Part shown: positions 45,961 to 58,929 of the stretch, piece by piece | Numbering within the stretch: position 1 is the stretch's first letter | Layout: every line of letters begins with the position of its first letter | DNA from: Epiperipatus broadwayi | Taxonomy: Eukaryota; Onychophora; Udeonychophora; Euonychophora; Peripatidae | Assembly (NCBI GenBank): GCA_028023455.1 | Contig: JAQFVV010000317.1 | Coordinates: 321,501-385,500 of the forward strand | DNA: 64,000 nt | Direction: 5' to 3' | Notes under the pieces: model-generated | Databases searched by the model: none | What the model was told of the DNA's origin: nothing | What the model saw: the letters and a program-made list of their open reading frames with translations, nothing else | Position numbers and translations under genes: made by a program

Positions 45961-48900
45961 TGAAAACTGGTGTTATTGATTCTGTTCATCTCCAACATTT
46001 TTCAGTCATTATCACAACAGGATGAAGATTTCTCCAAATTTAATTCAGTTTTTTTTTTTTATTATTTATAGTCTATTTCTTCTCATTATATTAGCAAACT
46101 CCCTCCATTTCTTACATCCACCTCATATTTTTTTTCTGTTTTTTTTACAATCTCTTGACATTTCTTTTAAGACTTCAATTGTCTATTTGTTGTCACATTT
46201 TTTAACAGTATGTGTATGTTTGTTTCATTTCAACCTCTTAATTCTTTAATTGACACTTGTTTATTACTTCACCCACTAATTTTTCTTTTAATATTTTTAT
46301 TACTCATATATTTTTTCATATTTCATTGATTGATTGGAAGTCTTATTGTTTTCTAATAACTATTCAAATCTCAGATATATGATATATCATATCTATTAAA
46401 AATATTTCTTTCCAATGCAAAGGTATTTCAAGCAGAACAATCACTATACACTTTCCATACAGTTTAATTTAATTTTATATATTAATAATCACTGATTTGT
46501 AACAAGGTAAACAAACTGCTTGTACCCTAATCTATCCTTAAATAAAATTTATTTAGAATAAAGGCTTGTTTCTTTTAATATTAAATTGTTTCTACTATTA
46601 GCACTTCATCAAACTTAATTCTGTGTTAGCTTAATCCAGTATCTTTCTATTTGTAATCATTCTATTCTTTTAATTCATGATTATGGATCTAATTTTCTTA
46701 TTTAGTCCTACTTTTTATTTCTTCTGATAACTATTGCAACAATTTTGGAATCTCCAGAGCATTCTTTATAAAAACAACCACATCATATGCTAAATCTAGA
46801 TGATTTAAATAAGATCATGTGCTTTTATTTTTCTAGCTTGTCATTTTAATCCACAAAATATCTTTTATAAAATTACATACACTGGATAATAAAGTTTTGT
46901 ATCGATAAATTATTTGGGTAAATATAGAGAGCTTTTTTTAAAGAGTTTACAGTAAGTAGCACTTGTCTTCTTTTATTACTTTACCGTTAATAGTGATGTT
47001 ATCATTTTAAAGATAGATTCAACTTATATAAGTAATCCACTCTATGTTTTTTCTGTGTACATTTTTATATACCGCACTTTTTTTTTTTTTTTGGTGCACG
47101 ATTATCATGATGCAGATTATTAAAAAAAAAAAAAAAAGTGAAAATAAGCATTGCAATCTATCAGAAAAGATTTTCCAGAAGATGGAACATATAAAACCGA
47201 AGACTGCATTGATCTTTATTTTGTAATTCAGTTGTTACTAATTTTCTTTTTTTCTGAGCCAATATAATATCTGGTAGAATGAAAATAATATTTAGCTTTA
47301 TTTCTAGTTAGCATGCTTTCAATATATTTTTATTATATTATATTCGTGGCACATAGTGCTGCGATTAAATGGTTAACAACCAAATATGACCTTTGGTTTG
47401 TACGTATTACATTTTATATTGGCCTAAAATTGTATACGTAAGTCTGGAAGTTAAATTTATATTATTTCGGTTCTGTCTGTATTTATTTAAAATGTTTACG
47501 ATATTAATAAAAAAAATAATAACCCTCTTTATTATTTGAAATTACGATTATATAAATGTATGCTTACGTAAGTATAACGCTTCCTAATTAATGAGTTGGA
47601 TTAATTATGTATATTAAACTATAAACTATCTGATGAATAGTAACAACTGTTTTAGGTTTAACTTGTATAAAGTAATCCTTTTTTATTCACTATTTTTTTT
47701 TCTTTTGCATTATATCTAATATATTATTAATATTGTCTCCATTTATTTTTTAGATTTTTTTTTCATTCAGCTCACTTTTTTTAATAAGAGAAAACTAATA
47801 ATTTATTTATACGTGATAAATTGTATCATGAAATTAGAGACAGTAGTTTATTAACATCTTTATATTTATCAACATTTTTAATTAATAAAACTAAAATACA
47901 ATTTATTTCTTATTAGATTATTAACCAGACCGTATTTTCCTCTGTGCTTATAGATTTTTACTGCAGGCAGAAAAAGGTTAAATTAAATTGCTATATTAAC
48001 AGAAGTGTGTGCTGAGTTTATCAATCAATAGTTGGCTACCCCATTTTGTTTTGGTTACAAAGTGGAAGAACATGTATCAGTTAGGAATATAGAATCTCAC
48101 TGCTAACTTTTCCTGTATGTTTCCATGCAAGGATCATGTTCAATACGATTGAGTCTGGAGCTCAAATTTGCAATCAATTTTGTTTTTATTCATCCTCTTC
48201 CTATTTTTTTTTTCTTTTATCAAAGTTTATCTACATAGTTTTATTTTATTATTGGTTCGAAAGGGAAACAAAGCATTGATTTTTTTTCTCTCTTAGCATC
48301 CACCTGCTTAAATCCCTCAACTTCTCTCTTACAAAGTTTTCAAGTGATAATATATATATATATTTACTCCTAAGGTTCACTTCATTTTTTTTTTTAATTT
48401 TATAAGGAAACATTTGCTAATGATTATAAAAAAGATGTTGCTAAGAAATATCTTAAATATTGCCCTTGGTAGTAATCTAGAAAAATTATATATATATTAA
48501 TTACAAAATCAAATCCTTATCAAATTGATTCTTCCTAATCGTGTCACTATTGTTATGATTGCTGGCGATTGAAAACACTTTCGCATTTCTTGCTCTTTCC
48601 ATTGCTTTCTGTCTCCCTAATTATTGTGTTGTTTTTTTTTAAATAAAAAAAGAAAACTCAGCAATTAAAAAAATAAAGAAAAAAAAACGATAGTTTATGA
48701 TTAGCTTAATTTAAATTAACAAATTAAGAGTCTCTCCTCTTAATTAAGAGTGATTGTATTTACATATGAATTTAATAAATTGCTTTTGTTTTTGATTTGC
48801 TGTAATTTAACAAATATTTGTTAAAATGTTTTTCTTTATGAATAATCTATTCTTTAAAAACTCTTCAGATTCGCTCTATTTATCATTGATAACCATATCT

Positions 48901-49845
48901 TGACTTCTTATGGTGCTAATATCTCATTAAAGAAAGCATTAATTCACGTGTAATTTCATTTTAATATTTTTCAAGCATTAGCGTGAGCTTTCGTGTGTAT
49001 GTTTGTGTGCATACATGCATTGTTTTGACATCAATTTGTAAGTAATTTAATACTTAAGCTGATGTTTATTATTAACCTATATAATTCTGGAAAGACAAGA
49101 TATCATTAGCTTAGTGCACAAACAGTTCTTAAGCAGAAAATATGTAAGATTGACTTTAAATTGCTTGGAAATAAAACAAAAACAACTATTGTATATGTTA
49201 ATTTATCAGTCCATTGATATAACTATTGCATTTTTAGTGTTATTCCAGTTTAATAATCTTTTTTTTTATATTTCGGATAAGACAGAATTGTTATTCATAT
49301 TATCATAAGAATATTTTCAACTTTTTGAACCTTAACATAAAAGATTTAAAAATGCAATACTAGATTAAGAAACTTGGAAAACATATTTTGAGATAAGTAA
49401 TCTTGTTTGGTTTGAAATAATTGATTAAAAAAAAAGAATATAGAAATCACTTTATATATTTATATAAGCCAATAAAAGCGATAGTAAATTGTAATATGTG
49501 GCAATCATGGATAGTTCTATGACTTTTTTTGCATAGTAATTTATTAAGCATATAATACTAAATCACCCATGCACTTTACTACTGTAAAGCATTTGCATTT
49601 TTTTTTTTTTTTTTACATTTTAATACAATATTTTTTGAAAATGACTGAATTATTATTTGCTGAAATACAGGGGTTGTTACAATACTTTAAATGCAATTTA
49701 AAACCATTGTTTTTTTTTTGTTGTTGTTGTTGTTGTTACATTTGTTTATTAAGTATATTGATTATATGTCATCATTATCAACCTGTAAATGATGATTTTT
49801 TGTTTCAGTTTAATGTGATCATCTGATGTATAACGTTTCATTTTC
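45961..49845. other. AT-rich non-coding stretch
   Basis: No gene is supported. Open frames near 46022, 47044 and 49569 are low-complexity translations of poly(T). It includes a (TTG)6 tract at 49719-49737 and short poly(T) tracts at 47079-47092 and 49599-49614. Confidence 0.6.
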
Positions 49846-49849
49846 ATAT

Positions 49850-50020
49850 GACTCAGTTAACTTTTTTATTATATCTGTCCATGTCATATACCATTTTTTC
49901 TAGGTCTCGTGGTCTAACAATACCTTAGTTATCCATCTATTCTCATCTCCTCTAGCAGCATATCCAGTCAATTCCATTCCAACTTCTATTTTTTTCTCAT
50001 TCATGCTTAATTGTTCTTTC
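49850..50020 (-). pseudogene. Possible RTE-type LINE C-terminal scrap
   Basis: On the minus strand one frame reads GMELTGYAARGDENRWITKVL, recalling the WAGHVARRxDNRWTTKVL block of RTE ORF2 (compare 30091-30150). The following sequence resembles the RPR...W-D-I block only loosely. Short and diverged. Confidence 0.4.
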
Positions 50021-50054
50021 ATCCATGTACTTTGATTTTGATTCTATATTTTTA

Positions 50055-50249
50055 TTACCAATGTATATATTTTATATTGGTATTGTACCGGTTGAAAAAC
50101 CTCCACCACCTAAACTGCAAGTTGGATCCAAACTCAGCCAAACCAAACTGAATTCAAACCCAACTCACCAGCTCAGATCAATGAATGATCTAAATCGACA
50201 GCACAGTGCTATGTGCCAAGGAACTAGCTCAACGATTGGTGATGATTAG
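50055..50249 (+). CDS. Small proline/serine-rich open frame, unidentified
   Basis: From about 50085 the frame reads VPVEKPPPPKLQVGSKLSQ and continues to SSTIGDD and a TAG at 50247-50249. Composition is far richer in C and G than its surroundings and the peptide is not the usual F/I/K/N translation of AT-rich DNA. An ATG lies at 50055, but the codons between it and the C-rich part look like background. There is no clear acceptor AG just upstream. It could be a terminal exon, a transposon scrap (a LINE C-terminus lies just upstream on the other strand) or chance. No family recognised. Confidence 0.25.
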   Translation, partial: LPMYIFYIGIVPVEKPPPPKLQVGSKLSQTKLNSNPTHQLRSMNDLNRQHSAMCQGTSSTIGDD

Positions 50250-52400
50250 AGATGCCTGAACTAACACTAATATCGGATAATAAACTAACTAAAGATAATT
50301 TTAAGTCGAATCATATGTATATGTTCAGGTTGCCAACACAGACAGCGCATTGGCATTAAAATAATTATTGAATAAAAGACTTAAGAAACCAAGTGTGTTT
50401 ATAAATTGTTTAATAATAATAGTAATAGTTTTGTTCAACTTTTCAATGATGACTATATATATTGCTTCTAGTCCTTAAACAGAGTTTATATTTACAATAA
50501 GAATGGCAGTTCCTATTATATGCCAACAGGTATTACGCAATATTATGGAAGTCTATATGTCTATGCCCCCAACAAGAAAATAAAGGTATTCAGTGGTGAA
50601 ATTATTATTCTAATTTTATACGGAAGAATGTGAGATTTATTTTCACATTCGCAAATCCATTCATGAAGAGCAAGATACGTATTTAGGGCATAACTTTAAC
50701 CTTTATTAGAAAACTTATTTAATTTGAGATAACTGAGAATTTGTTCGACTTTAATGAAATCACTTCATCACAAATTACGAGCATAAGAGCGGGCTTTACT
50801 GGAACAGAGAGGTAATGGTGCTGATGAATTATGAGCTGTAAAATGAACATGAAAGATAATAGCTGGTCGGTGATTTAAGTAGTATGGTGGCTTGTATTTG
50901 ACACGTCTTACTGCCCTTTAAGGAGATGTGGAACACGGGGAAAGCCAGGCCGAGTCATAACTATGAACTTTTGGTGTTCTGAATATAATATAAATGGGGG
51001 AGGAAGTGCTTTTTTCCTCTATAATTTAAAATAACAGTAATATTACCACCGACAAGCCTATGGAGCGGAAGATTGCCCTATGTCAGCAATGTTCGAAGAT
51101 GATGACTTGATAGTCACCGTTTGAATAATAAAACCCAATTTATTATAGAATGCTCTACGTGATGACTTGATCAAATTAATTAAAGTCAAACGAGCTTTTA
51201 ACTAAAGCAATTTTAATTTATAAAATTATATTAATTATGCCCCAAACATCATGCCCTCCCTGAATCTTAATAGACAGTAACAGAAATTTGAATTAGAATA
51301 TATTTAGTTGATTCCTTTATCGATCTTTTTGCAAAAATATTTTAAGATCATAAATATGGATATATAAACATTTATAAATGGGACATAGGTTAGAAACGGA
51401 GCTAATCATTTATTATTGGCCAATTATAAACATAACAAACAATTTAATAATTTTTTTCGACTCGATGATTGATAGAACTGTATAAATCTAGTTCTAATGG
51501 GCGAGAATTACTATCAGACTTAATATTATATTATTTGCATAAGGCGGATGGAACAAAGGAGCTCATCGAATCGAAGGATTATTGGCATATAATTAAAAAT
51601 AAACGACATTAATAAATCACTCAATAAATATATATAATACAGTAAATGAACCGCCATCATAAGAAAGGAAAATTAAATCTAAGGACTAGAGATTGAGAGT
51701 ATTACTATATAATTTAAAATAGCATAGATAAAAGAAAGTTTTTTACAGATTGTTACATTAATAAATGAGAAGAGCTTTTAAAGGGAGTGTAAAGTTCGGA
51801 AACTGGCCAGAAAGTTACAGTTCATTATGGAAATTTATTACCATTTCTTCTGGGGCTGGTTCCTTAGTTTACACGTCCGGGTTGGTAAAACGTAGATGTG
51901 CATTTGGTAAATTACTTGAATAGCATTTTGATTGATTTTGTCATAATTTTGGCAGCATGATTGGTCCGGAAAAGGTTTAGCAGCTTCATTGAAGATTTTC
52001 AGGGGACTTCAGGAACAGTAGTCAGATTCCTGAAATTTTAGCCCCTCACCATGATAGAAACACTATTTAAAATCATAATTTAAAAACAGACACACAGAGT
52101 TTAATGGGACTTCTCTAAACAAAGATGGCTTCCTCCTCTCCAAATTTTTCCAGGCTATTTATACTGTCCTCTGATGCCTTCAGGCTAGCACTTCTTTCAT
52201 TATCAATGTTACAAAATTTACTAGTTGTTTTTAGATACATTCCTTCGATAAGACTTTCACACTCACTAACTTTAATTCATTTTAATTAGAAAATGAATTT
52301 TTAAAATCAGAAAAATGATTTTAATTAGAAAATCCTTAAATTTTAAATACTTATCTTTTTTTTCTAATTAATAAAACTTTACCCATTGTTTTTGGAAAGG
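50250..52400. repeat. GC-richer island of unknown class, possibly LTR-like on the minus strand
   Basis: Composition is more balanced than in the flanks, with patches such as GGAACACGGGGAAAGCC near 50930. GATGACTTGAT occurs at about 51102 and 51160. On the minus strand TATAAATAG lies at 52155-52163 and AACAATGGGTAAAG about 225 bases upstream, the same order as in the 3.9-5.6 kb island. AAGATGGCTT near 52123 is also shared with that island (near 5245). No coding motif is readable. Confidence 0.35.
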
Positions 52401-53600
52401 GGCAATCTGAAAGCTTATCGAAAGAATGTAGCTTTTAATCACTGAAATTTGAACAAATTATTTAAAAGTAAAAATAAACATTTTCAACACAATGAAACTT
52501 TAGAACGAATGTATATTTTTAACTATTTATAAATATATACACACAATTCACGCAGTTATAATATATATAAATTCATGAATAATTCTGTCATTAATTTATT
52601 AATAGAATTGATTAATTTAAACCTCAAAAGAATTAATTTTAACACACATTTATATAATAGTTTTTTCTTTATGGAAATTAGCATGGATTGAACGTATAAA
52701 GCTCCATTGCATTGGAAATTTAAGGTTAGTACTAGGGTTTGAAGTGGGCTTCTGGCGAGATGTCATGAAGCTAGGATCGAACTCAGATGCGACTGCTTCA
52801 GTATGTAATATGCAAACATATTGATTTATTAAGTATTCTCAGGGCCAAAAGTAAGTAACAATCAAATATATGTGTGTGCTTTTTTTTGATATTAATTATT
52901 TCTATCAAAAACATTTCAACTATGGTAGATTATGGGCTTTTTGTAAAAGTTTGTGTACCCGTTGTTCACAGATTAGAATGATACTCAGTACTTTTTATTT
53001 AACAACTGGTTGATTCTCCTGGCACCATATTGATTTTTTTTTAAAAACTGACTTGAGGTACAATTTTCACAATAACTTCAGTTTTAATAATGTTAGAGTA
53101 AAAAACTTTACATTGATAGAAACTAGAAAAACTAAGGAAAACAATAAGTCTAAGAAAAATAGTGATTACCATTTAAAAAATAAGGAAAAAAAGAAATTTC
53201 AACATCCAACATAATTATTAATTTATTGTTTATTCATAATTTTTAATTTATCATTAACTAAGTTTAAATTACATAGTCATTGATAATTTCTTTGTATTCC
53301 TCACAAAATAATCGTTCAAACCATATATAATACTTCTTATCTGAGATAATCCATAGCTTCAGAATCTCCAAAACTATTTGCATAAGAATTCTTAATTTTT
53401 ATCTTGTACCCCAAAAGTTAACAAATCTCAAAGGTGTCTACAAGAAAAAGATTCATCCCAATAAAAGATACAAAATAAATCATTTCCAGAAGGTGGATAT
53501 GCATTTGTCATCATAGCAATTGGCTTCTTGTCTATCTAAAACTAGAAATTGTAGGCTACTGTCTGTATCACTGATAAAATGTGTTTCTATCTCTTCATTT
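52401..53600. other. AT-rich stretch with one GC-richer patch
   Basis: A patch at 52700-52810 contains, on the minus strand, GAGTTCGATCC, close to a tRNA-type B box, so it could be a degenerate SINE head. No A box at the right spacing was convincing. The rest shows nothing. Confidence 0.45.
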
Positions 53601-53603
53601 TAT

Positions 53604-53660
53604 ATTTTTTGTGTACATCAGTGATGTTTATATTTTTTATGCACACCAGTGATGTAATCT
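53604..53660. repeat. Two imperfect tandem copies of a ~29-bp unit
   Basis: ATTTTTTGTGTACATCAGTGATG is followed directly by a second unit with ATTTTTTATGCACACCAGTGATG. Four differences in the shared part. Confidence 0.8.
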
Positions 53661-54007
53661 TGTTATATTTATTGTCCCACAGAGATATAATTTATTTGCA
53701 TATAGCTCATTTGCTAACTATAGACTTGAAAATAATGTGATGCAAAATGTGGCAAAACTACTGACTCCATAGCATGAATATCAAGGCATAGGAAAGAATC
53801 AGACTTTGATTCTTTGCCAGCACACAATTCCATGTGGTATATGCATAACCATTGTAGCTATCATTACACACACATCATTTGAAATCTCTCTTTATTGGTT
53901 TTAAGTGTTTATATTTTCACATGGTACTATCTATGCTCAGTAAATTTTGTGATTGCTTTATCAACTGCAACCTTTCATCTGATAATAAGTCTTAAAATTT
54001 ACATTGT

Positions 54008-54235
54008 TGCTGGTTTAGCATGAAATATGTATATTGGTGATTATTTATCTTTTCAGCATATATGTGCTTGAGTGTATCAGTGTTATTAGATGGAGTGGAG
54101 AGTGGTGGATCGTGTAAAAGTCTGTGCTCATACCCTAATATTACATATATATATATAGACACATACCCTATAAGCCTCTACATATATATATATAGACACA
54201 GGTATAAATAAGCCTCTGTTTCAGTTATTGCGCTA
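54008..54235 (-). repeat. Dispersed repeat A, reversed copy, with a (TA)-containing tail duplication
   Basis: The stretch from GCTGGTTTAGCATGAAATAT to GTGTAAAAGTCTGTGCTCAT matches 43640-43752 in the same orientation. It is followed by two tandem units containing ACATATATATATATAGACAC and ATAAGCCTCT (54145-54180 and 54178-54227), a local duplication not present in the 43-kb copy. Confidence 0.75.
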
Positions 54236-54239
54236 TTCT

Positions 54240-54725
54240 ATAATTGTTATATATAAAAATTACTTGTTGCACAAACAGACCTACAAGAGCAAACACACTA
54301 ATATAAATATAAACATACTAATAAATTATTAAATTTTTTGATAATCATTATATCTATAAAATAAGGTTGCCTCACACTTGGATCATAGACCTAAAATTAC
54401 ACATCTGTTTTTTCTGTATCTACTATAGCAGATCATGTATGGACTAATGTCCATGTGTTTAATTGGGAAAATACAAAGATATTGGATAAAGATGAAAAAA
54501 TGCATAGAAGAAAATTTAAGGAAGCTGTTCATATGACAATGGTAAATAATCCTATAAGTCAATCCAGTGTAGCAATACACAATGTATCGAAGCCTGTAAT
54601 TAATCTTGCTCTTAGGAAAAGTAGAAAAAAAAAACTAATTAGTCTCACTAATAAAAAAAATTGAAGGACTCAGGAGGATTTCAACCAACCCTCATATATA
54701 AATATATCAAATTTCTATTATATGT
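54240..54725. other. AT-rich stretch, no gene recognised
   Basis: Overlapping open frames on opposite strands (54383-54580 minus, 54455-54664 plus) show no motif. The plus frame has a fairly charged composition (MHRRKFKEAVHMTMV) and might be a transposon scrap, but no family was recognised. Confidence 0.45.
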
Positions 54726-54729
54726 TGCC

Positions 54730-54890
54730 TTTGACAGAATAACTCGGTAGAATATTTGCCTTAAATTCGATATTCAAGATTCTAAAGGTGAGTTCAACTT
54801 CTAGGCAAATATTGTCACTGTGCATATAGGCCAGCAACACCTGAAGAAGAGTGGAGAATAATACTTCTCACAACATTGTGTAATTACTAA
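54730..54890 (+). repeat. tRNA-derived SINE-like element
   Basis: ATAACTCGGTAGAATATTTG (about 54739-54758) resembles the D-arm and A box of a tRNA, and GAGTTCAACTTC at 54790-54801 resembles the B box, with spacing near that of a tRNA gene. The body continues through CACCTGAAGAAGAG to about 54890. Substitutions in both boxes make it unlikely to be a functional tRNA or an active pol III promoter. Confidence 0.5.
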
Positions 54891-56295
54891 CCTGTATTGT
54901 CTATTTGTGTATTATTACTAACAAGTTGTTCGTATTTGGAAAGTTTAAAATTGTTTGTACATTCAACATTCACTCATAAATGATGAAAATAGTCCAACAT
55001 ATTACATTTTATAATATACATCATTACAAACCTTTAGACAAACATTTAAAATATTCAAAAATTAAAATTAATAATAACTTGAAAGTCTAAAATCTTTGAC
55101 AGATGTGCTTTAAAAATGCTTATGTGAGAGCCAATCAGATGTAATAATGACTGCACATGTAGCTCTCAATTCAAAAACACAAGTTTGAACTACGAGAAAA
55201 ATATGGAACCCACCTCTTCTCTACTTAAATTTATATATAAATAAGTCAGACTTGAGCATTCCTAACTAAGAGGATGAAGCTTAAAACACCTTCACATTTA
55301 ATTCACTAAATATTATATATAAATAAACAATGTGAATTCTTTCGATTTACTATGAAACAATTTTCAAATCTAATGAAATTGTATACTTATGACTGATATT
55401 ACATGATTACATTTATATCCCATTGAAGGCCTTGAATGTGATTCATCAGGATATTTTAATCCACTTTAGTTAGATAATGAGGCCGCTAAAAATTTTTTGC
55501 CTTTATCGTCCTTGTGAAAACTAGACAATTGATCAAAATAGAAAAAAATTAAATGCGCCTATTAGGAAGAATATTATTAAAAAATTCAAATTTTATCCAA
55601 TTTCAAATTGTGATACATCATTTTAAAGATGAAATTAAGCAGCAACAAATGCTGGGAATTTTGTTGATGTTATGCTTATGTGCGATTTAAAAAAGAAAAC
55701 AAAATTTCAACAAATCAGCTGTGATGTGTGAATGACGTGCTACAAAGATTCAGTCCATTAAAAATTAGTTTCAATTTTGATTTCTTAGTTTTATTTACTT
55801 TTTTTTTAAAAAAAAAAAATCCTATTTTAATAAAACTAAGTAAGTAATGAAAGTCATAGAGATTTGAAATGAAAAAATTGCTACACTTTTTTTTTTAACT
55901 TTTTAAAAACTATGTCTCACAAGTTCTACAAAATAAAAACAGTTTGTTTTGAGCATTGGGAGATTCATGATCTTTCCTTTTTTTCATATGCTTTCTTGTA
56001 TTTGGTTACTTATATATCAATGAAATTAAAAATACTTACATATTAGACCAGCAATGTATGAGACCTGCTACACTTTTTCACATTCGTATCAATCCACTGA
56101 TAACTTTCTAATCATGTGATCTGATTAAATACTGGGTACACTTGGATCTTGTACAAACTTAAAATAATAATTTTGTTAAAACAGACCACATGTTCATGAT
56201 ATTTTTGCAAGATTTACAAAGGTATTTGTAGTCTCAATATGTATGTGAAAAGGTGTAGCAATTCTAATGCATGATACTAAATGCACCAGACTAAA
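54891..56295. other. AT-rich non-coding stretch
   Basis: No gene or nameable repeat. Confidence 0.6.
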
Positions 56296-56296
56296 T

Positions 56297-56428
56297 CTAA
56301 CAATACTAAAAATATTAATTTCTAACAGTACTAAAAATATTAATTTCACGCAAAAATAAATCTGAAAAAGTATATTTTTAACAATATTAAAAAATATGAA
56401 TTTCACACAAAAATAAATCTAAAAAGTT
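56297..56428. repeat. Nested short tandem repeats
   Basis: TACTAAAAATATTAATTTC occurs twice in tandem and then a diverged third time (ATATTAAAAAATATGAATTTC). The segment from ATTTCACGCAAAAATAAATCT to the next A-rich part is also duplicated (ATTTCACACAAAAATAAATCT). Two overlapping periods, about 25 and 60 bases. Confidence 0.75.
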
Positions 56429-56839
56429 TTATGCAATTACCAAGTGTTACTTTAAATAGGACAAAACAATCACTAAATTACAAAATTTTAAAATATACAC
56501 ATACAGTACTTATCATGTAATATACAACAGGAATTGCCATGATGAAACAATCAATTTTGTTTCAAAATGGAGACTAAAAGTAAAAATTTTTATTTTTCCC
56601 AAAATGAAGACTTACTTAACAAGTGATTGTGCAATATAACATCTGCATGGGATCTTCACCAGAAATGTTAATAAGTAGTAAATGTATTTTTTTCAATATA
56701 TATATATATTATTTCTTCTTCATTGTGGTGGACAAATTTTTTTGATGTCATCCAGTATGATTCACAAAAAATGGTCGATAATTGACAGTTCATTAAGTTT
56801 TATAGGCTTTCCAACAGTTTAAATAAATTATCAATTCCT

Positions 56840-57145
56840 CCGTCAGAGTTGCCACTGTTCTATCATGAATTCTCATGATGAACACTCATCCGTATCCCTG
56901 CACAAGCTATCAAACATCCACTGTTCTGGAAGAATTCATTCAGTTTGGTGGGGTTTTTTTTATATTTTGCAAAAGGCTCTTGTCACTTTCAATGATTTTG
57001 TTAAGACCTCCAATTTTATGGGGTTTTTTTTACATTTTTCTCTGCCAAACCAAGCTCTGTTTTTTCCCATTCTATGGATGTTAATTTGTGAGCCCAGCTG
57101 TATAAATTGGATTGCCATCAAAAATGGAATTCTGTAACCCTCCAA
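56840..57145 (-). other. Mixed-composition patch with opposed open frames
   Basis: The minus strand is open from 57145 to 56960 (residues include IQLGSQINIHRMGKNRAW), with more open sequence just beyond a break (NEFFQNSGCLIACAGIRM). The plus strand is also open in two frames. Composition is less AT-biased than the flanks, so it is probably a decayed transposon segment. No family recognised. Confidence 0.3.
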
Positions 57146-58925
57146 CTACATTCCATTATGAAAGTCTATTTTATTATTACATTCTCAAATGTTACAACAC
57201 CATTGTTTTTTCAAAATGTGAAAGTACTCGACCGCATTGCTCTCGGTAGCGGGTACTGTTTTTTTTATAAAAAAAGAAAAAAATGTCGTATTAATCAGAA
57301 AATTGTTAAAAAATAAATCAGTACTCAAATAAAAAACACTTTGAGGAGAACTTGTCTGAACAAAATCTGGGCAATAAATGAAAGTATAAATGTATCATGT
57401 TATTGGATGAGATCGCAGAGTTCATTTGACGGTAGTGGAAGGTTAGACATTTATCATGAATGTGAAAAGGTGTACCATCTCTCCTACATTGCACGACTAA
57501 TATGTAAGTGCCAAATTAAGTAGTTCAGTTGCCTGTTGAATAGTTGTTTTATCACTACTACAAGACCCTAGGTCTGGCTAACTTTTAAGCAGAATATATA
57601 CATTCTTAGGATATGAAAATGGGAGACTTTTTAGAATTACTTCCATAGTGTTCAAAACAAACATACAAACAGAATAATATTCAAAATTATTAGCTAGTAG
57701 TTTTAGCTCATTCTTTTTAAATATTAAATGTAATCAAATTAAGTGACTCAGTTATAAAATAAAAATAATTGAATAACTTTATTGTTCAGAATTCATAAAA
57801 ATTTTGAGCAATGAAATGGCAAAGCTGCAATGCATGGATTAAATTTCCAGACTCTACTATTCTACTGAATCAAACCATGCAAGGTATTGATGTTTTAGAG
57901 GTTTAATACCAATCCTGGTCAAACAATGATGGTGTCTATGGTTATTAAAAAAACCAAAGACAACAAAATATATTGATGGTTCAGATCTGTATGACTAGAT
58001 TGAAAACATTGGGTTTTCATTGTGGGTTCATTGCTTTATCATTAATTAAAAAGAAAAGGTGACTGCTGTAGAGTTGCATGAGATTGAAAAATCTAAATGC
58101 AGTGAGGAAGCTCCTCACTGATGAAGACCACAAGCTAAAAATTAGTCTGGAGATAGATTTTGATGCACAAACCTTATAAGCATCCATTGGATTATTACAG
58201 CTTGCATTGCATATGGCATTACTGTTTTAAGAGCATTACTACTATTTTAAGCTAACTGTTATTAGAAGTATTAAATTATTGTCATCATCTTTCAAAAGAT
58301 GTATTTTAAATGTATTTGCTCTCGACTTTGAATTCCCAACCATATCCAACTCATTTTTTTTATCTTTACTAAAATTCACTCCTTTTCATATTATCTTTTC
58401 AATTTGCTTTTCTCAATTCTTTATTTCATTTTCATCATTTAAGCACTCAAGTCTATACTTTATACAAAATTGCTCTTAAAACTTTTAATCAATCTGTAGT
58501 TTCATACAAACTTTCACAATGATAAAAGACAAAAATAATAATCTTTGAATGTTTCATGTTGTTTTAATCATTTAAGTAATTTAGCACAAAATATACACAC
58601 AACTGTATTAGAGATGAGCTTTATATTGTATAATTAGCAAAGTATTCCCAGGATGCTTTCAATTCTTTAATCACAATAGTCACAATCATGACATTGATGG
58701 TGAGAAGAAAATTGTGGTATGTATTACTGAATAAGTCACAATAGAGAATTTGCATAGTTAAATAATAAATAAGCTATTATATTGACCTTTTTTTAAAAGG
58801 GGATGCATGAATATTCTGCTAATTGCATGTTTATCTCTGGAAATGTGTCAGACCTCTTTCATTTTATATTTGGCATTATTATATTCAGAGCAGATAACAC
58901 TAGCAGAAGTAGATTTGAAGGTGTG
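57146..58925. other. AT-rich stretch with one repeat-like patch
   Basis: At about 58095-58160 the words GAGGAAGCTCCTCACTGATG and AAGACCACAAGC include a short palindrome, GAGGAAGCTCCTC, and look like part of a repeat, possibly the flank of the Penelope-like element to the right. The rest shows nothing. Confidence 0.45.
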
Positions 58926-58929
58926 GGCT

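Noticed and set aside
49569-49826. 85-codon frame with a run of cysteines
   Set aside because: The cysteine run is the translation of a (TTG)n microsatellite and the phenylalanine runs come from poly(T).
52700-52810. B-box-like GAGTTCGATCC on the minus strand suggesting a SINE
   Set aside because: The A-box position is not convincing, so it is mentioned only as a patch.
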